From: Parietichytrium sp. I65-24A
Taxonomy: Eukaryota > Sar > Bigyra > Thraustochytrida > Thraustochytriidae
Reading direction: 5' to 3'
NCBI GenBank assembly: GCA_012862575.1
Contig: BLSF01000043.1
Coordinates: 310,001-374,000, forward strand
DNA: 64,000 nucleotides
In this document: piece by piece, positions 53,471 to 61,428 of the stretch
Layout: each line of letters begins with the position of its first letter
How positions within the stretch are numbered: position 1 is the first letter of the stretch
Notes under the pieces: model-generated
Databases searched by the model: none
What the model saw: the letters and a program-made list of their open reading frames with translations, nothing else
Told to the model about the DNA's origin: nothing
Made by a program: the position numbers and the translations under genes

Positions 53471-53514
53471 ATTGGCTCACACTCGGCGAAACTCACCACA
53501 ACGCTCACACACAA

Positions 53515-53582
53515 GGCTCTCTCTCTCTCTCTCTTTCTTCCTTTCTTTCTTTCTTTCTTTCTTTCTCTCTCTCTCTCTCTCT
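53515..53582. repeat. CT / TTTC microsatellite
   Basis: An uninterrupted polypyrimidine tract of CT dinucleotides flanks seven or so TTTC tetramers. It lies in the likely 5' leader or promoter of the minus-strand F-P repeat gene. Confidence 0.9.
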
Positions 53583-54411
53583 GTGTATACACGTACGAAT
53601 GTACGAAGACGAACTTTCCACACAGGTACTAGTGCAGTACTCTCTCTCTCTCTTCGCCGTGGAAAGCTACTCTTTCTTTCCGTAGAGCTAGAGTTTCTGC
53701 CAGTTTCCGCTAGCACTTGTCTCCGAGGACACTTTCGGCGCGGGGACCGGGGAAATTATTGGGTGTGCACCTTCGCGCTGGCTAGGCGCTGAAGTAGACC
53801 GCCTTAGAGGCTCCCACTCGGATTTCCCCCGAGGGCGAGGCGAATGGACCGATGAACCGCGGTAGGGTGGGATAGCGCGAACCTATACGGGTGGGGACTT
53901 AGCGGGAGGTAGTGAAATGGGTAGATCAGGCGAGGACGGCGCAGGGTACTCCTTACTTAGGTCGTTACGGTAGGACTATTTTCAAAATATGCCTTGTAAG
54001 GGTTCTTAACGAAGCTAGCAAGTGCGTAACTGCCACTACCCATCCGCTAAGCGGAGGATAACAGGGATAGAGGGACACTAATAGGGAAGGTAAGCCCGCC
54101 TAGCTAGCAGTAAATTTCCCTTGAATTCTCTCAAATTCGTTTTTATTCTTCCGCCTTTAAACCCTTACCAAAGACTATCCGAATCCTACCCTCCCTAGGC
54201 TCCCCCTGCCGAAAGAGGAAATGGCAAACAAACCTAAGCAAATTTAAAGTGGGGTGCGCGCTGAGGACATCTATTACCGTACGAGAGAGCCACCCTTAGT
54301 CAATACGAAATCGCAGCTGCGGGGCGGTGGTAGACTCTGTGGCAATCAATTACGCGAAACTCGTAGGCGGCCACGTTTCGGGGGATTGAGATTGGCCGAG
54401 GAGCTGTGATA

Positions 54412-54419
54412 TATATAAA
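54412..54419 (+). promoter_or_regulatory. TATA-box-like element
   Basis: TATATAAA is followed by sequence that could serve as a leader to the FHA-RAMA gene start at 54788. It is the clearest TATA-like word in this intergenic region. Assignment rests on the word and its position only. Confidence 0.35.
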
Positions 54420-54787
54420 TACAAGTTGGAGATCTCTCGTTGCTCGAAAAGGAGGACATATTATAAGTGGGCAAGGCAGAACGCTCTCGGGTTTATCGGG
54501 TTTATCGACTTGAAGACGAGCGTGAAGAGGGCGGAGCTCTGGGTGGGGCTGGAAAGCCAGTCGGATACGGGTGCCACGTGGCTTTGTTTCAGAGAGAAGA
54601 TACGGGGCTTTATTTTATATACATGGGCATTGGGTAGGTGCCAAGTGGGCAAGCTTTGTGTACAGAGCCGAAATCGAGCTGCTACTGGAACTGAGGGCCA
54701 GGGCCGGTTCCAGTAGTTTGCTGCGAATCATCTTGAGGAGACTTGGAGGCATTGCTGGTTGAAGACAAGGCATTGGTGAAGAATCTC

Positions 54788-57700
54788 ATGCATCGCAACG
54801 CAGTCGGCTTGCGCCGTCGTCAGGGTCGCGATGCACAGAATCTCGAAGGGTGGCTGAACGCGGAACTGCAGCCGGGAACGCTTTACATTATCGTCAATCT
54901 ATCGAATGAGAAATGGATCGAGGTTCCAAAGGGGGAACTGGTGTTTGGGAGAACAGTCATTCTTGACGATGGTCTGAACCTTCTTGATACTACTATTAGC
55001 AGGTCACAAATAAAACTTTCTGTCAGTGAAAAGGAGGTCAAGGGCAAGATCACTGGGAGGAATCCGTCAAGACTTGTTCGTCACAAAGACGACAAAGAGG
55101 ACAACCACGTCAAACTTTCCTCTGGAGAAACGTTTGTTTGGGATCCGGATACTTTCTTGGAACCCTCTTTTCGCCTTAAGAATAAAAACCGTCTTGTGCT
55201 TCGGAGAGTGTCTTCACAGCAATCTTTGCGGAAACGCGAATTGAAATCGCTCGAGCCGGAAGGGGGAAAAGAGGAAGAAGTAAACGAGGAGGAGGAGGAG
55301 GAGGAAGACTTGGACTCCCAAGACAAGAAGCCCAACGGGAACGTCGGCGGGAAGGGCGATGAGCATGATGACCACGAGGAAGACCTGAAACGAAAAAACA
55401 AGAAGAAAGAAAAGATCCTTGAGGACAAAGAGGACGCGAAACAAGAAGGCAACAAGCACAAGGAAAGTGTTGACAGCGAAAATGTATTGGGCTTGCCAGT
55501 GAACGAAGTGCTCGACATTTCTAGAAATGATTCATCTGATATGCAAACCGAGAAAAAGGCGGCCAAGACACTGGGTGAAGCAGCTAAAGGAGTGAGCGTT
55601 GGTTCTTCAGGTGGGGGGGAAGGAAGCGTTGCAGAAGCCCGGAATTCTCTCTCTAGCGATGTCGGAGATCAAGGCGCAACCTCAGATGGTGCCCAGGTGA
55701 AGGAAAACTCGAATGATGTCGTCTCAAGTGGAGAAGATGAAGACAGTGGGATAGTCAAATCCGCAAAGAGTAAAGAGTCTACACAGGGAACTGGCAACGG
55801 GCCGCCAGCAAGAGATTCTGACAACAGTGAAGATTTGTTAGCAAAACAAGCTAGCGGGAGCAAGTCAGATAAGAGCTTGGAGCGCGCTCCTGATTTGGGA
55901 AGCATTGGGCATACGAGCAGCTCGACGTGGGTGTTGCCGGCGACGGGCGAGAAGGATACGAGGGAAGTTTTAATTGCGAAGCTCGGAAGTCCCAAGCCAG
56001 AGAGAATTTTTTCCTCGCCAAGAGTTGAAGGAGATCAAAGAGAGCCACGGTTCAGTTGGAGCGATGCTGAACCATCAGAAAGTCCAATGGAGATAGATCA
56101 GAGTGAGGCGCCAAAGGAGAGTCTCCGCGACGGCGCAGCGTCGGGTGATGCGCCGAAGGGAGACGCTTCTCGTGCTGGCGAAATGGAAATGCAAGAGGAC
56201 GACTCCGCCCTGCCGTTCAAGCGCCAAGCAAGCTCTTCATCTATTATGGCAAGCGACAAGCACGTCTCCGCGGTTGTATCCTCGCCTCGTGCTCTAAAGC
56301 GGAGGCGGCGGTCCGTGGAGGATACTTTACTTCTCGGAGACCTCTCGGATAGTAGGAGACTCGGGGAGCCGGAAGAGGGCCGTCGCTCCCCTCGGATAAC
56401 AGAGTCCGAGCGCTCTCGAAGGGATTCCAAGGTCAAAGCGAACCATGGTGCTATTGATGAAGAGTCTATGAAAGAGGATGACGGCATTGATTCCGACGCA
56501 GACGCGGACGAGGTGCGAGAAGGAGACGGTGCTTCAAACGGCGAGTCCGTTTCTCAAGACCGAGAAGAGAAAGCCATGCGGCGAAGGACTCGGGCCGAGA
56601 AGCAGAGCGAGGAAGAACCGCAAGAAGCGGAGGAGAGTGTAATTGTGCCTCCCCCTGAATCGGTCTCGTCGGACGGCTTTTCGAGCAACGAAGGGGGGAA
56701 CACTCGAAGCTCCAGCTCGAAGGATGATGCGTCTCCTCGAGTCGGCGGTGACTTTCAAGTCGAGGTGCCGCTGTTGTCCAGCTCGAGAAAGATTCGCAAA
56801 ATTGCGCGAGAAGGAAGAGGAAGCATTTCTGCTTGGGCAAAGGTTTTCCAATCGGACCCAAAGCCTCTTGCAGAGAACGCTGACGAAGTGGAAGACAACA
56901 CTGACGATTGGACGGAAGAGGAGAAACTGTGGTTTCATAAAGGCATGTTTGAGTACCTCAAAGACTTCCATCAGATGTGGTGGAACATCCCTATTTTTGA
57001 GCAGAAGGGGAAAAAGCCACAGGATATGGTAGCTTACTATTACCGCAGATACAAGGATACTGATGATTATCGCCGGTGGAAAGTGTACGTGTCAGAGGGC
57101 GCTGGTCAAGTCGCGGAGTCGATTGGCGGAGATGATGCAAAGCAGAAGGCCTACGTAGCTTTCACTTCGTTGAAAGAGATGATTGACGCTCAAGTTATCA
57201 AGCCTGGGTCAGACGTCCTCGAGGTTCCGTTTCGCGGCCAAGTAGTGCGTGGCACTCTGATGGCAAATGGCCTGATAGCGCTCGGCTCGATGGAGTTTGA
57301 CACGTTATCGAGCTTTAGTTTGTATGTGAAAAGACAACAGGACCCAAGTCTACACGATGATAATGGCTGGTACTCCGTTCACTACGATGGGCGAAGCCTT
57401 GCTCAGTTGAGGGAAGAAGCTGCAACTCGGAGATTTCCTTCTGCGTCTTCCGTATCTGGAACTGGCACCGGGCCATCTGCAATATCGGCGCCAATGGAGA
57501 ACGTTTCAACCGGGAGAGATGCGCGGCCACGACGCTCCTCGGTCTTGTCGGCACAAGGTTCGTCTTCCAAACCGGGGTCAATCATATCGAGTGGCAGTTC
57601 ACTGCCCCTGAGATTCGCCATGAATGCCCGACTCAGCGCTACCCCTCGGGCAGCTGCCCTATCAGCCTCCTCGTCGGGCATTCCAAACGTGACTAACTGC

Positions 57701-59083
57701 CCGTGGAAGCTGTCGGATTCGCAAAACGCGAGTCGCAGAGGCGTGAGGTCCGGGGCGCAGCGCCAGTCAGGATTCTTCGGCCTGCAGGTGGACAGCACAA
57801 GCGAGGGCGAAGACGACGATGAGTCTGGTCCAACCAACAGCGTTAGTCAAGCCACTGCTGCATCTGGCTCCGGCGCGCCAGGAGATCCAAAGTCTGGAAA
57901 CAAGAAGGCTGTCACTCTGAAAATGATCTTGGACACGGGGCTTATTATGCCCGGGGAAAAGGTTCTTAGGGTCAAGTACAAGGAGAAGACCTTCTTTGGG
58001 GACTTGAGTGCTAACGGCATAATCGTGGACTGCGAAAGTGGCAAGGAGTATGAAAGCCCGTCGATGTGGACAATCGCAATAAAGCGTTCGATAAATCCTA
58101 ACGTGCGCACAGACTCGGGATGGTACACAGTGCAATATATTCCTCCAAATGAGAGCGGGAGGGTGTCGAGCCTGAAAGATAGCGACGACGAGGAGGAATA
58201 CAGCAACTTGTATACCTTCCGAAAGCTTATCCTAGCCCATTCGCAAGAGCGCAAGGAGGAAGAGCGGCGCGAGCTCTACTCAATAGCTGCAGAAGTGGAG
58301 CGTATGCGCGAGAATCGCGGAGGCGGCGAGCCAAAGAGCGTAGCGCCAATAGCGGAGCACAAGTACTATTACGCGGACCTGCTCCAATCCCGTGACGAGG
58401 AATTGGACGGCAAAGGTGGGCAAAACGATGAGAGCGGGGCAGAGTCGGGGAGTGGCTCTGATGAAGAAGATGCGTCCCGGAAAGGGCGGGGGAGGAAGCG
58501 TAGGCTCCCGCAGAGAAGTGGAAGAGATAATACGAATGATCCCACTCGCTCCGCGCAATTTTACTGTATGTGCCAGCGGTCCAGCGAGGACGGGCCCAAC
58601 TCTAATGAGTGGTTTTTGCAATGCACGAAGGCAACCGGGGCGTGCAACGGATGGATTCACCCGCGATGCTTTGGGCTTAACATTAACTACAAGACAGCCG
58701 AAGGAATGGGCGAATTCGTTTGTCCGCTCTGCTCTGCGGACGGTATAGACTTGAAATTGTACGACGGGAATAGGCAGATCAGGGACAAGGCCACAGTTTA
58801 CGCACCGGGGACTTTGATCATGACCCGCATAGACTTTCCGCGCGACAACCCCATAGGTTGGTTTCCTGCCAAGATCGTGGACGTTGATTTTCACAACCAC
58901 CCGCAGACCCCTTATCGAATCGTGTATGCAATGGACCCGCGTATGACGGAGTGGATTGACTTGGGACCCAATGATCCGACGAGAATGCTTGCGGTGGACT
59001 GGACACGGAACGTCTGCTACGTGGAGCAAGACAATGCGTGGCGTAAGAGGGCGATTAGCCAGGCTCGCAGGGCCAAGCAATGA
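54788..59083 (+). CDS. Chromatin reader: FHA-like, SANT, two RAMA domains, PHD finger, Tudor-like
   Basis: The longest frame opens with TTG; the first ATG at 54788 gives 1,431 aa. Residues about 27-135 resemble an FHA domain (VFGRTVILDD, then TISRSQIKL), though the usual His after SR is Gln. A long Ser/Asp/Glu-rich disordered region follows. A SANT/Myb-like domain lies at about 705-770 (DWTEEEKLWFHKGMFEYLKD). Two RAMA-type domains follow at about 795-870 (DAQVIKPGSDVL, ending GWYSVHYDG) and 1043-1120 (DTGLIMPGEKVL, ending GWYTVQYI). A PHD finger is at about 1257-1318 (FYCMCQR.. CNGWIHPRCFG.. CPLC). A Tudor/PWWP-like segment lies at about 1340-1410. RAMA domains accompany DNA N6-adenine methylation systems and are proposed modified-base readers. 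A nuclear reader of modified DNA and histones is inferred. Confidence 0.85.
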   Translation: MHRNAVGLRRRQGRDAQNLEGWLNAELQPGTLYIIVNLSNEKWIEVPKGELVFGRTVILDDGLNLLDTTISRSQIKLSVSEKEVKGKITGRNPSRLVRHKDDKEDNHVKLSSGETFVWDPDTFLEPSFRLKNKNRLVLRRVSSQQSLRKRELKSLEPEGGKEEEVNEEEEEEEDLDSQDKKPNGNVGGKGDEHDDHEEDLKRKNKKKEKILEDKEDAKQEGNKHKESVDSENVLGLPVNEVLDISRNDSSDMQTEKKAAKTLGEAAKGVSVGSSGGGEGSVAEARNSLSSDVGDQGATSDGAQVKENSNDVVSSGEDEDSGIVKSAKSKESTQGTGNGPPARDSDNSEDLLAKQASGSKSDKSLERAPDLGSIGHTSSSTWVLPATGEKDTREVLIAKLGSPKPERIFSSPRVEGDQREPRFSWSDAEPSESPMEIDQSEAPKESLRDGAASGDAPKGDASRAGEMEMQEDDSALPFKRQASSSSIMASDKHVSAVVSSPRALKRRRRSVEDTLLLGDLSDSRRLGEPEEGRRSPRITESERSRRDSKVKANHGAIDEESMKEDDGIDSDADADEVREGDGASNGESVSQDREEKAMRRRTRAEKQSEEEPQEAEESVIVPPPESVSSDGFSSNEGGNTRSSSSKDDASPRVGGDFQVEVPLLSSSRKIRKIAREGRGSISAWAKVFQSDPKPLAENADEVEDNTDDWTEEEKLWFHKGMFEYLKDFHQMWWNIPIFEQKGKKPQDMVAYYYRRYKDTDDYRRWKVYVSEGAGQVAESIGGDDAKQKAYVAFTSLKEMIDAQVIKPGSDVLEVPFRGQVVRGTLMANGLIALGSMEFDTLSSFSLYVKRQQDPSLHDDNGWYSVHYDGRSLAQLREEAATRRFPSASSVSGTGTGPSAISAPMENVSTGRDARPRRSSVLSAQGSSSKPGSIISSGSSLPLRFAMNARLSATPRAAALSASSSGIPNVTNCPWKLSDSQNASRRGVRSGAQRQSGFFGLQVDSTSEGEDDDESGPTNSVSQATAASGSGAPGDPKSGNKKAVTLKMILDTGLIMPGEKVLRVKYKEKTFFGDLSANGIIVDCESGKEYESPSMWTIAIKRSINPNVRTDSGWYTVQYIPPNESGRVSSLKDSDDEEEYSNLYTFRKLILAHSQERKEEERRELYSIAAEVERMRENRGGGEPKSVAPIAEHKYYYADLLQSRDEELDGKGGQNDESGAESGSGSDEEDASRKGRGRKRRLPQRSGRDNTNDPTRSAQFYCMCQRSSEDGPNSNEWFLQCTKATGACNGWIHPRCFGLNINYKTAEGMGEFVCPLCSADGIDLKLYDGNRQIRDKATVYAPGTLIMTRIDFPRDNPIGWFPAKIVDVDFHNHPQTPYRIVYAMDPRMTEWIDLGPNDPTRMLAVDWTRNVCYVEQDNAWRKRAISQARRAKQ

Positions 59084-59522
59084 AGGCGTCGTCTTTGCTC
59101 TCAGTCGAAGCTGAGGCTGAAGCTACCTTTCCACGCTTCATAGCAGTAGGGCAAGTTGGCGGTGACACTTGCCGCAGGAGAGCACACGAGCTTGGCGCTC
59201 TCTTTGTTTCTGTCTGTCTGTCTGTGTGTCTCTCCATCCACCATTCTATCAGAACAGAAAACAGAGACTCTTGCTCAGAGCTAGAGAGCTCGAGCATATG
59301 CTTTCCGAACTTGAGAATATTAAAACCAACCCAAAAAAATGGACCTGTAACTTTTCACTACTTGTTTCCTCTTTTTATCAGCTCCCTCTTGGAGAAATCT
59401 ATTTTTTTAAAAACGACTGTGAGTTCTATAAAGTCTACACTTTCCATCCGAAAGAAGAGATGAGAGATGAGAAGAGACGAGAGTAAAGGTAATAGTGTGT
59501 ATATGTGGACCACCAAAGTGCC
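59084..59522. other. 3' regions of two convergent genes
   Basis: A short (TCTG)n run lies near 59208-59228. An A/T-rich patch with AATATTAAAA occurs near 59318. No gene is supported. Confidence 0.45.
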
Positions 59523-60896
59523 TCAGCTAATCTTTGCAGGCAAAGGCAAGGCGGCGACCGTGAGACAGGATTCTTTCCCTAAGGACTCCTCCAGGCTCTT
59601 GACGCTCCACAGCGCTCCGTCAAATGAGGCCATATGGTCGTCAGTGACTCGCAGGCGAGGCATGACCGCTTCCCAGATCTTCTTTTTCTTCATCTGAGCG
59701 GCAGAAGCGGGTTCCTCAGACTGTGCGCACTGGAAGATACCGATCCGAGCACCTGGCTCCGCGGCCGAGTTGGCCTCGACCAGCCTGAGCTCGTCTGCGT
59801 CGTGGCTTGTGGCGCACATGACCATGCCAGAGGACAGAATCCCGCCGAGCTTGGCGGGTTTCAGATTGCAGAGCACGGCGACCTTGCGGCCAACCAAGTC
59901 TTCGGGCGAGTAATACTTTGCGATGCCAGACAAGATCTGCCGAGGCTTGGTGGCGCCCGCATTGTCCGGGTCCGCGTCGCCGACGTTTATCTGCTCAATG
60001 AGCAACTTGTCGCTCTCCGGGTGCCTCTCCGCGGCGACAATGTGCCCCACACGCACTTCCAGCTTGTCGAATTCGGCTGACAAACTGGCATTCGCATTCG
60101 CATTCGCATTTGCACTTGCACTTGCATTTACACTGGCATTGGACTTGGCATTTGCACCGGCATTGGAGTCGGCGGCATTCACGCTGGCCTCATCGTCGGC
60201 CTCAAGAACTTGTCCGGACATGAGCGCCTGCAGTTCTTCCTTAGACCTCGGCAATGACACCGGCCCCACCGCAGCGTTGACGATCTCGCAGAACTGCTTG
60301 ACATTGAGCTGCATCTTGAGGTCCACCTCTCCGCCGCCCAGGTACACCCACGGCGGGTTAAGCTGTGCAGCCGCCTGGCTGACCACCACGGGCACGTCCT
60401 CCCTCAGTAACCCCACCGGCGCCACCGCATTGTGCTCAAAGCCAGCGACCGCGGCCGCCTCTTCCGGCGTGGCGAGCCTCAGCTTGAACCTGTTCTTCGG
60501 CGGGCGCTTTGCCTCGGGCAGGAGCTGGCGCAGGAACATGGGCAGCGCCTCCGCGTCCAGCCGCTCCACGTACTGCACCACCACCAGGTAGAACTCGCTG
60601 CCACAGTCGCCGCTCTGCCACCCGCTGTTCTTCACCAGCACGCTCTTGCACAGGTGCGCCGCGCCGGGCGCGCCCACCTCCGCGGACCGCTGGGCCAGTC
60701 CGCGCGAGTAGTACCCTTCGCCCACGCGCACCAGCCGCGCCGCCAGCCCGAGCGACTGCGCCGCGGCCCACGCGCGCCGCGACGCGGACTGTTCCGGGAA
60801 CGCTGCGCGCACACCCGAGGAACGTTCCAGGGAGGCCACGCGCGCGGACAGCGCGGACAGCGCGTCGCGCAGAGCATCGCCGCTGGAGGCCGACAT
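59523..60896 (-). CDS. YbaK-type aminoacyl-tRNA deacylase fused to an EMAPII tRNA-binding domain
   Basis: The longest frame opens with GTG; the first ATG at 60896 gives 457 aa. Residues about 40-215 match the YbaK/ProX editing fold: AAHLCKSVLV carries the conserved catalytic-site Lys (K84), and LGGGEVDLKMQLNVKQF gives the closing strands. This fold hydrolyses mischarged tRNAs. Residues about 275-445 are an EMAPII/TRBD-type OB fold plus extension (FDKLEVRVGHIVAAERHPES, then LCNLKPAKLGGILSSGM), as in AIMP1, Arc1p and TyrRS C-termini. Between them lies a simple linker (about 240-272) of Asn-Ala repeats from slipped hexanucleotides. The fusion would put a deacylase on a tRNA-delivery module, perhaps within a multi-synthetase complex. 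Which amino acid is edited cannot be read from sequence. Confidence 0.85.
   Translation of the reverse strand: MSASSGDALRDALSALSARVASLERSSGVRAAFPEQSASRRAWAAAQSLGLAARLVRVGEGYYSRGLAQRSAEVGAPGAAHLCKSVLVKNSGWQSGDCGSEFYLVVVQYVERLDAEALPMFLRQLLPEAKRPPKNRFKLRLATPEEAAAVAGFEHNAVAPVGLLREDVPVVVSQAAAQLNPPWVYLGGGEVDLKMQLNVKQFCEIVNAAVGPVSLPRSKEELQALMSGQVLEADDEASVNAADSNAGANAKSNASVNASASANANANANASLSAEFDKLEVRVGHIVAAERHPESDKLLIEQINVGDADPDNAGATKPRQILSGIAKYYSPEDLVGRKVAVLCNLKPAKLGGILSSGMVMCATSHDADELRLVEANSAAEPGARIGIFQCAQSEEPASAAQMKKKKIWEAVMPRLRVTDDHMASFDGALWSVKSLEESLGKESCLTVAALPLPAKIS
60089..60145 (-). repeat. Hexanucleotide repeat encoding the Asn-Ala linker
   Basis: On the plus strand, GCATTC-like hexamers (with TTTGCA and CTTGCA variants) run tandemly. 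Read on the minus strand they give alternating Asn and Ala (or Ser-Ala) codons between the editing and tRNA-binding domains. The frame is kept because the unit is six bases. Confidence 0.8.
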
Positions 60897-61428
60897 GGAG
60901 GGAGCTGGTCTATCTGGTCTCTGGTCTATCTGGTCTATCTGGTCTTTGGTTTCGTCCCGTCCCACGCGTATGTGTCCTCGGGGACTGCGCAGCGTACGTC
61001 GCGAGGACAGGCGCTCTTCTGTCTCACCTACAACACCTCCAGCCAGAAAGTGGTGTTTTGGTTCCGCAGACTACATGTTACGGTTTAGTCATATACACTC
61101 TCATGACAGCCCTCACGAAAATGGTTCCCGTGAGGTAGCGGCGTGGTAGGGAGTGCTAATGAATAACGGGACGCTAGCCATTACTAGCGAGGACACGCGA
61201 GGACGGTTTGTTTGGTTTGTTTGGCAGTTCCCCTCACTTACACTGTGGCACCGCAGTCCTAGCGGCTGTATAATTAGCTTCTACCCCTCCCACAGCTGGG
61301 ACGCAATTTTTTTTTTCTTTCTTCTCGTCTTGATTGAGAGGGAGGAAGAAAGGAAGAAAAGAAAGAAAGGAAGAAAAAAGGAAGGAAGGATAAAAAAGGT
61401 GTCCTCGCGCCCACACCTCAGAGCACCG
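60897..61428. other. Divergent promoter region
   Basis: The region separates the divergent YbaK-EMAPII and PHD genes. It holds CGAGGACAC at 61188-61196 and its complement at 60972-60980, TCTGGTCTA repeats near 60910-60945, and an A/G-rich tract (AAAGAAAGG type) at about 61340-61400. The frame into the PHD gene is open upstream of its ATG, but with GTG only and low-complexity content. Confidence 0.5.

Larger units (their letters stand above)
53471..54787. other. Divergent intergenic region with CT/TTTC microsatellite and a TATA-like box
   Basis: A (CT)n/(TTTC)n tract at about 53515-53582 sits just upstream of the F-P repeat gene. The 16-bp word at 53723-53738 also occurs at 33140-33155. A TATATAAA stands at 54412-54419, about 370 bp before the FHA-RAMA gene. 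No gene is supported; a plus-strand frame at 54426-54716 lacks an ATG start. Confidence 0.5.

Noticed and set aside
54426-54716. A 96-codon plus-strand frame before the FHA-RAMA gene
   Set aside because: It opens with TTG, has no domain and lies in the probable leader just after the TATA-like box.
61153-61428. An upstream extension of the PHD protein by 92 codons
   Set aside because: It begins with GTG or a poorly placed ATG and codes for a phenylalanine-rich then Glu/Lys-rich run from an A/G tract. It looks like a leader, and ATG 61429 has a better context.
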